In this document: one piece after another, positions 58,320 to 64,000 of the stretch | Position numbering within the stretch: the first letter of the stretch is position 1 | Layout: each line of letters begins with the position of its first letter | The notes under the pieces: generated by a model | What the model saw: only the letters and a program-made list of their open reading frames with translations | The model's database searches: none | Told to the model about the DNA's origin: nothing | Made by a program: the position numbers and the translations under genes | Origin: Perilla frutescens | Taxonomy: Eukaryota > Streptophyta > Magnoliopsida > Lamiales > Lamiaceae | Assembly: GCA_026008535.1 (NCBI GenBank) | Contig: BRKX01000014.1 | Location: 55,291,006 to 55,355,005 of the forward strand | DNA: 64,000 nt | Reading direction: 5' to 3'

Positions 58320-61300
58320 ATCAATCCATATGATCATATGTGCCTAATCCGTCCACTTTTGAAAAAATCAAATTTTTGAGCCCGCCCAAAGGGGTACCCC
58401 TTTGGTCGGTGGCCAGATTTGGCCCTGTTTTCTGGCAACCGTCAGTAAAACGGCTATAACTCTCTCCAGAAGTAAGATTTTCCCGTGATTCTTGTTGCGT
58501 TAGATTCCTAACTCAAATATCTACCGTACCAAAATTCGAACCAGTAGAAACCCTATTGGAGTCGGTCTTTAGGTGATTATCAAGTTGATTTCTAAAACCA
58601 TCGCCTCTTATGTAGGGATCGTGGTGAACGTCGGGTTTTTCATTGAGTCTAGCATTTTTGAACACTAGAGTCCATTATGAATCAATCCATATGATCATAT
58701 ATGCCTAATCCGTCCACTTTTGAAAAAATCAAATTTTTGAGCCCGCCCAAAGGGGTACCCATTTGGCCGGTGGCCAGATTTTGCCCCGTTTTCTGGCAGC
58801 CGTCAGTAAAATGGCTATAACTCTCTCCAGAAGTAAGCTTTACCCGTGATTCTTGTTGGGTTGGATTCCTAAGTCAAATATCTACCCTACCAAAAGTCGA
58901 ACCGGTAGAAACCCTATTGGAGTCGGCCTCTAGGTGATTATCAAGTTGATTTCCAAAACCATCGCCTCTTATGTAGGGATCGTGGTGAACGTCGGGTTTT
59001 TCATTGAGTCTAGCATTTTTGAACACTAGAGTCCATTATGAATCAATCCATATGATCATATATGCCTAATCCGTCCACTTTTAAAAAAATCAAATTTTTG
59101 AGCCCGCCCAAAGGGGTACCCCTTTGGCCGGTGGCCAGATTTGGCCCCGTTTTCTGGCAGCCGTCAGTAAAACGACTATAACTCTCTCGAGAAGTAAGCT
59201 TTACCCATAATTCTTGTTGCGTTGGATTCCTAACTCAAATATCTACCCTACCAAAAGTCGAACCTGTAGAAACCCTATTTGAGTCGGCCTCTAGGTGATT
59301 ATCAAGTTGATTTCTAAAACCGTCACCTCTTATGTAGGAATCGGGGTGAACGTCGGGTTTTTCATTGAGTCTAGCATTTTTGAACACTAGAGTCCATTAT
59401 GAATCAATCCATATGATCATATATGCCTAATCCGTCCACTTTTGAAAAAATCAAATTTTTTAACCCGCCCAAAGGGGTACGTACCCCTTTGGCCGGTGGC
59501 CAGATTTGGCCCCGTTTTCTGGCAGCCGTCAGTAAAACGGCTATAACTCTCTCCAGAAGTAAGCTTTACCCGTGATTCTTGTTGCGTTGGATTCCTAACT
59601 CAAATATCCACCCTACCAAAAGTCGAACCGGTAGAAACCCTATTGGAGTCGGCCTCTAGGTGATTATCAAGTTGATTTCCAAAACCATCGCCTCTTATGT
59701 AGGGATCGTGGTGAACGTCGGGTTTTTCATTGAGTCTAGCATTTTTGAACACTAGAGTCCATTATGAATCAATCCATATGATCATATGTGCCTAATCCGT
59801 CTAATTTTGAAAAAATCAAATTTTTGAGCCCGCCCAAAGGGGTACCCCTTTGGCCGGTGGCCAGATTTGGCCCCGTTTTCTGGCAGCCGTCAGTAAAACG
59901 GCTATAACTCTCTCCAGAAGTAAGATTTTCCCGTGATTCTTGTTGCGTTGGATTTCTAACTCAAATATCTACCCTACCAAAATTCGAACCGGTAGAAACC
60001 CTATTGAAGTCGCCCTCTAGGTGATTATCAAGTTGATTTCCAAAACCATCGCCTCTTATGTAGCGATCGTGGTGAACGTCGGGTTTTTCATTGAGTCTAG
60101 CATTTTTGAACACTAGAGTCCATTATGAATCAATCCATATGATCATATGTGCCTAATTCGTCCACTTTTGAAAAAATCAAATTTTTGAGCCCGCCCAAAG
60201 GGGTACCCCTTTGGCCGGTGGCCAGATTTGGCCCCGTTTTCTGGCAGCCGTCAGTAAAACGGCTATAACTCTCTCTAGAAGTAAGATTTTCCCGTGATTC
60301 ATGTTGCGTTGGATTCCTAACTCAAATATCTACCCTACCAAAAGTCGAACCGGTAGAAATCCTATTTGAGTCGGCCTCTAGGTGATTATCAAGTTGATTT
60401 CCAAAACCGTCACCTCTTATGTAGGGATCGTGGTGAACGTCGGGTTTTTCATTGAGTCTAGCATTTTTGAACACTAGAGTCCATTATGAATCAATCCATA
60501 TGATCATATATGCCTAATCCGTCCACTTTTGAAAAAATCAAATTTTTGAGCCCGCCCAAAGGGGTACCCATTTGGCCGGTGGCCAGATTTTGCCCCGTTT
60601 TCTGGCAGCCGTCAGTAAAACGGCTATAACTCTCTCCAGAAGTAAGCTTTACCCGTGATTCTTGTTGCGTTGGATTCCTAACTCAAATATCCACCCTACC
60701 AAAAGTCGAACCGGTAGAAACCCTATTGGAGTCGGCCACTAGGTGATTATCAAGTTGATTTCCAAAACCATCGCCTCTTATGTAGGGATCGTGGTGAACG
60801 TCGGGTTTTTCATTGAGTCTAGCATTTTTGAACACTAGAGTCCATTATGAATCAATCCATATGATCATATGTGCCTAATCCGTCCACTTTTGAAAAAATC
60901 AAATTTTTGAGCCCGCCCAAAGGGGTACCCCTTTGGCCGGTGGCCAGATTTGGCCCTGTTTTCTGGCAACCGTCAGTAAAACGGCTATAACTCTCTCCAG
61001 AAGTAAGATTTTCCCGTGATTCTTGTTGCGTTAGATTCCTAACTCAAATATCTACCGTACCAAAATTCGAACCAGTAGAAACCCTATTGGAGTCGGTCTC
61101 TAGGTGATTATCAAGTTGATTTCTAAAACCATCGCCTCTTATGTAGGGATCGTGGTGAACGTCGGGTTTTTCATTGAGTCTAGCATTTTTGAACACTAGA
61201 GTCCATTATGAATCAATCCATATGATCATATATGCCTAATCCGTCCACTTTTGAAAAAATCAAATTTTTGAGCCCGCCCAAAGGGGTACCCATTTGGCCG

Positions 61301-63380
61301 GTGGCCAGATTTTGCCCCGTTTTCTGGCAGCCGTCAGTAAAACGGCTATAACTCTCTCCAGAAGTAAGCTTTACCCGTGATTCTTGTTGCGTTGGATTCC
61401 TAAGTCAAATATCTACCCTACCAAAAGTCGAACCGGTAGAAACCCTATTGGAGTCGGCCTCTAGGTGATTATCAAGTTGATTTCCAAAACCATCGCCTCT
61501 TATGTAGGGATCGTGGTGAACGTCGGGTTTTTCATTGAGTCTAGCATTTTTGAACACTAGAGTCCATTATGAATCAATCCATATGATCATATATGCCTAA
61601 TCCGTCCACTTTTATAAAAATCAAATTTTTGAGCCCGCCCAAAGGGGTACCCCTTTGGCCGGTGGCCAGATTTGGCCCCGTTTTCTGGCAGCCGTCAGTA
61701 AAACGACTATAACTCTCTCGAGAAATAGCTTTACCCATAATTCTTGTTGCGTTGGATTCCTAACTCAAATATCTACCCTACCAAAAGTCGAACCGGTAGA
61801 AACCCTATTTGAGTCGGCCTCTAGGTGATTATCAAGTTGATTTCTAAAACCGTCACCTCTTATGTAGGAATCGGGGTGAACGTCGGGTTTTTCATTGAGT
61901 CTAGCATTTTTGAACACTAGAGTCCATTATGAATCAATCCATATGATCATATATGCCTAATCCGTCCACTTTTGAAAAAATCAAATTTTTTAACCCGCCC
62001 AAAGGGGTACGTACCCCTTTGGCCGGTGGCCAGATTTGGCCCCGTTTTCTGGCAGCCGTCAGTAAAACGGCTATAACTCTCTCCAGAAGTAAGCTTTACC
62101 CGTGATTCTTGTTGCGTTGGATTCCTAACTCAAATATCCACCCTACCAAAAGTCGAACCGGTAGAAACCCTATTGGAGTCGGCCTCTAGGTGATTATCAA
62201 GTTGATTTCCAAAACCATCGCCTCTTATGTAGGGATCGTGGTGAACGTCGGGTTTTTCATTGAGTCTAGCATTTTTGAACACTAGAGTCCATTATGAATC
62301 AATCCATATGATCATATGTGCCTAATCCGTCTACTTTTGAAAAAATCAAATTTTTGAGCCCGCCCAAAGGGGTACCCCTTTGGCCGGTGGCCAGATTTGG
62401 CCCCGTTTTCTGGCAGCCGTCAGTAAAACGGCTATAACTCTCTCCAGAAGTAAGATTTTCCCGTGATTCTTGTTGCGTTGGATTTCTAACTCAAATATCT
62501 ACCCTACCAAAATTCGAACCGGTAGAAACCCTATTGAAGTCGCCCTCTAGGTGATTATCAAGTTGATTTCCAAAACCATCGCCTCTTATGTAGGGATCGT
62601 GGTGAACGTCGGGTTTTTCATTGAGTCTAGCATTTTTGAACACTAGAGTCCATTATGAATCAATCCATATGATCATATGTGCCTAATCCAACCACTTTTG
62701 AAAAAATCAAATTTTTGAGCCCGCCCAAAGAGGTACCCCTTTGGCCGGTGGCCAGATTTGGCCCCGTTTTCTGGCAGCCGTCAGTAAAACGGCTATAACT
62801 CTCTCCAGAAGTAAGCTTTACCCGTGATTCTTGTTGCGTTGGATTCCTAACTCAAATATCCACCCTACCAAAAGTCGAACCGGTAGAAACCCTATTGGAG
62901 TCGGCCTCTAGGTGATTATCAAGTTGATTTCCAAAACCATCGCCTCTTATGTAGGGATCGTGGTGAACGTCGGGTTTTTCATTGAGTCTAGCATTTTTGA
63001 ACACTAGAGTCCATTATGAATCAATCCATATGATCATATGTGCCTAATTCGTCCACTTTTGAAAAAATCAAATTTTTGAGCCCGCCCAAAGGGGTACCCC
63101 TTTGGCCGGTGGCCAGATTTGGCCCCGTTTTCTGGCAGCCGTCAGTAAAACGGCTATAACTCTCTCCAGAAGTAAGATTTTCCCGTGATTCATGTTGCGT
63201 TGGATTCCTAACTCAAATATCTACCCTACGAAAAGTCGAACCGGTAGAAACCCTATTTGAGTCGGCCTCAAGGTGATTATCAAGTTGATTTCCAAAACCG
63301 TCACCTCTTATGTAGGAATCGGGGTGAACGTCGGGTTTTTAATTGAGTCTAGCATTTTTGAACACTAGAGTCCATTATGA
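58320..63380. repeat. 7-monomer HOR, period about 2530 bp, two copies, second rearranged
   Basis: Monomers 58320, 58681, 59042, 59403 and 59768 pair with 60851, 61212, 61573, 61933 and 62298. Shared markers are CCCTGTTTTCTGGCAACC with CCAGTAGAAACC, GATTTTGCCCC, ACGACTATAAC with CTCTCGAGAA and CCCATAATTC, GTACGTAC, and ATTGAAGTCGCCC. The GGCCCTG marker is 2531 bp apart; a lost base near 61720 reduces later spacing. In the last two positions the order breaks: 62659 (AATCCAACCAC, AAAGAGGTACC) has no partner in copy 1 but resembles 57594, and 63020 pairs with 60129 (GATTCATG). An exchange out of register has therefore altered the end of copy 2. Confidence 0.87.
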
Positions 63381-64000
63381 ATCAATCCATATGATCATAT
63401 ATGCCTAATCCGTCCACTTTTGAAAAAATCAAATTTTTTAACCCGCCCAAAGGGGTACGTACCCCTTTGGCCGGTGGCCAGATTTGGCCCCGTTTTCTGG
63501 CAGCCGTCAGTAAAACGGCTATAACTCTCTCCAGAAGTAAGCTTTACCCGTGATTCTTGTTGCGTTGGATTCCTAACTCAAATATCTACCCTACCAAAAG
63601 TCGAACCGGTAGAAACCCTATTGGAGTCGGCCACTAGGTGATTATCAAGTTGATTTCCAAAACCATCGCCTCTTATGTAGGGATCGTGGTGAACGTCGGG
63701 TTTTTCATTGAGTCTAGCATTTTTGAACACTAGAGTCCATTATGAATCAATCCATATGATCATATGTGCCTAATCCGTCCACTTTTGAAAAAATCAAATT
63801 TTTGAGCCCGCCCAAAGAGGTACCCCTTTGGCCGGTGGCCAGATTTGGCCCCGTTTTCTGGCAGCCGTCAGTAAAACGGCTATAACTCTCTCCAGAAGTA
63901 AGATTTTCCCGTGATTCTTGTTGCGTTGGATTCCTAACTCAAATATCTACCGTACCAAAATTCGAACCGGTAGAAACCCTATTGGAGTCGGCCTCTAGGT

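Larger units (their letters stand above)
1..64000. repeat. Satellite DNA array, 361-bp monomer, 177 full copies plus one partial
   Basis: The whole window is a direct tandem repeat with no interruption. Each copy starts ATCAATCCATATGATCATAT and ends GAACACTAGAGTCCATTATGA, or a close variant. Start-to-start distances are 361 bp in most cases; the exceptions are 306, 335, 359, 360, 362, 363 and 365. All copies lie in the same orientation. Landmarks by offset in a 361-bp monomer are: TGATCA palindrome 9-20, GGTACC palindrome 67-86, hairpin 118-136, AAGCTT 155-160, nested dyad 192-243, AAACCCTA 229-236 and AGGTGA/TCACCT 252-287. The length is close to two nucleosome repeats, which is common among plant satellites. 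A centromeric or heterochromatic role is inference. No CDS, tRNA, rRNA, transposon end or unique spacer was seen anywhere in the array. Confidence 0.98.
55785..64000. repeat. Domain VI: monomers with GATCATATGTG and GTACGTAC, 7-mer HOR
   Basis: This domain has 22 full monomers and one partial, starting at 55785, 56146, 56507, 56868, 57233, 57594, 57955, 58320, 58681, 59042, 59403, 59768, 60129, 60490, 60851, 61212, 61573, 61933, 62298, 62659, 63020, 63381 and 63746. The last is cut by the window end. The neighbours 55785 and 56146 differ, by my reading, only in the first box (ATCAATCC against ATGAATCC), so a single monomer has just been duplicated. Twelve monomers have GATCATATGTG, which extends the first palindrome to 14 bp. 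Five have the 4-bp GTAC insertion. Confidence 0.92.

Noticed and set aside
1..64000. CRISPR array
   Set aside because: Repeats are 361 bp and contiguous with no unique spacers between them, and no cas genes are present.
1..64000. Ribosomal intergenic spacer sub-repeats
   Set aside because: Sub-repeats of rDNA spacers can be of this size, but no 18S, 5.8S, 25S or 5S sequence occurs in 64 kb, far longer than a normal spacer.
1..64000. Restriction-modification, phage or other bacterial system
   Set aside because: There is no coding sequence, promoter pair or operon structure. A homogeneous 64-kb satellite with HORs is a eukaryotic feature.

Overview
The window is one uninterrupted satellite DNA array. 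I see no gene, RNA gene, transposon insertion or unique sequence in it. It holds 177 complete monomers and a partial 178th (63746-64000), all head to tail in the same orientation. The usual monomer length is 361 bp. I placed each boundary at the recurring ATCAATCC box just after the ATTATGA string; this phase is arbitrary. Length variants come from a few small indels: -55 (three monomers), -26 (one), +4 (five), +2 in a CT run (eleven) and several of 1 bp. The source is almost certainly a eukaryotic nuclear genome, in a centromeric, pericentromeric or other heterochromatic block. A plant is the most likely host: 361 bp is about two nucleosome repeats, as in many plant satellites, and each typical monomer carries one AAACCCTA, the plant telo-box. 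The species cannot be read from the sequence.

The array divides into domains by diagnostic substitutions and local higher-order repeats (HORs). I: 1-10448, diverse monomers with partial 4-mer and 5-mer periodicities. II: 10449-14784, a 6-monomer block of 2168 bp present twice with no difference I could find. III: 14785-26172, 3-mer and 8-mer periodicities and a three-times repeated module built around a monomer with a 55-bp deletion. IV: 26173-46749, the most homogeneous part, where a few monomer types (called P, Q, R, S, T, U, V here) are shuffled into 3-mer, 5-mer and 2-mer HORs. V: 46750-55784, marked by GATCGTGGTG and AAGATTTTCCC variants and CTCTCTCTTC insertions. VI: 55785-64000, marked by GATCATATGTG and a 24-bp GTACGTAC palindrome, with a 7-mer HOR of about 2530 bp. 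No single HOR period runs through the window, so amplification has been local, repeated and of different register in each domain.

The monomer has dense dyad symmetry: a 12-14 bp palindrome around TGATCA, a 20-bp perfect palindrome around GGTACC, a 6-bp hairpin AGCCGT/ACGGCT, a nested 9+6 bp hairpin ACTCAAATA/TATTTGAGT, and an AGGTGA/TCACCT pair. The large deletions and the 4-bp insertion all fall at the 20-bp palindrome. The only long open frames are five 114-codon minus-strand frames, each in a monomer that has lost the same in-frame TGA; they begin with GTG and I reject them as genes. I did not find a new gene-based system. The notable content is the repeat architecture and the mutational record it carries.
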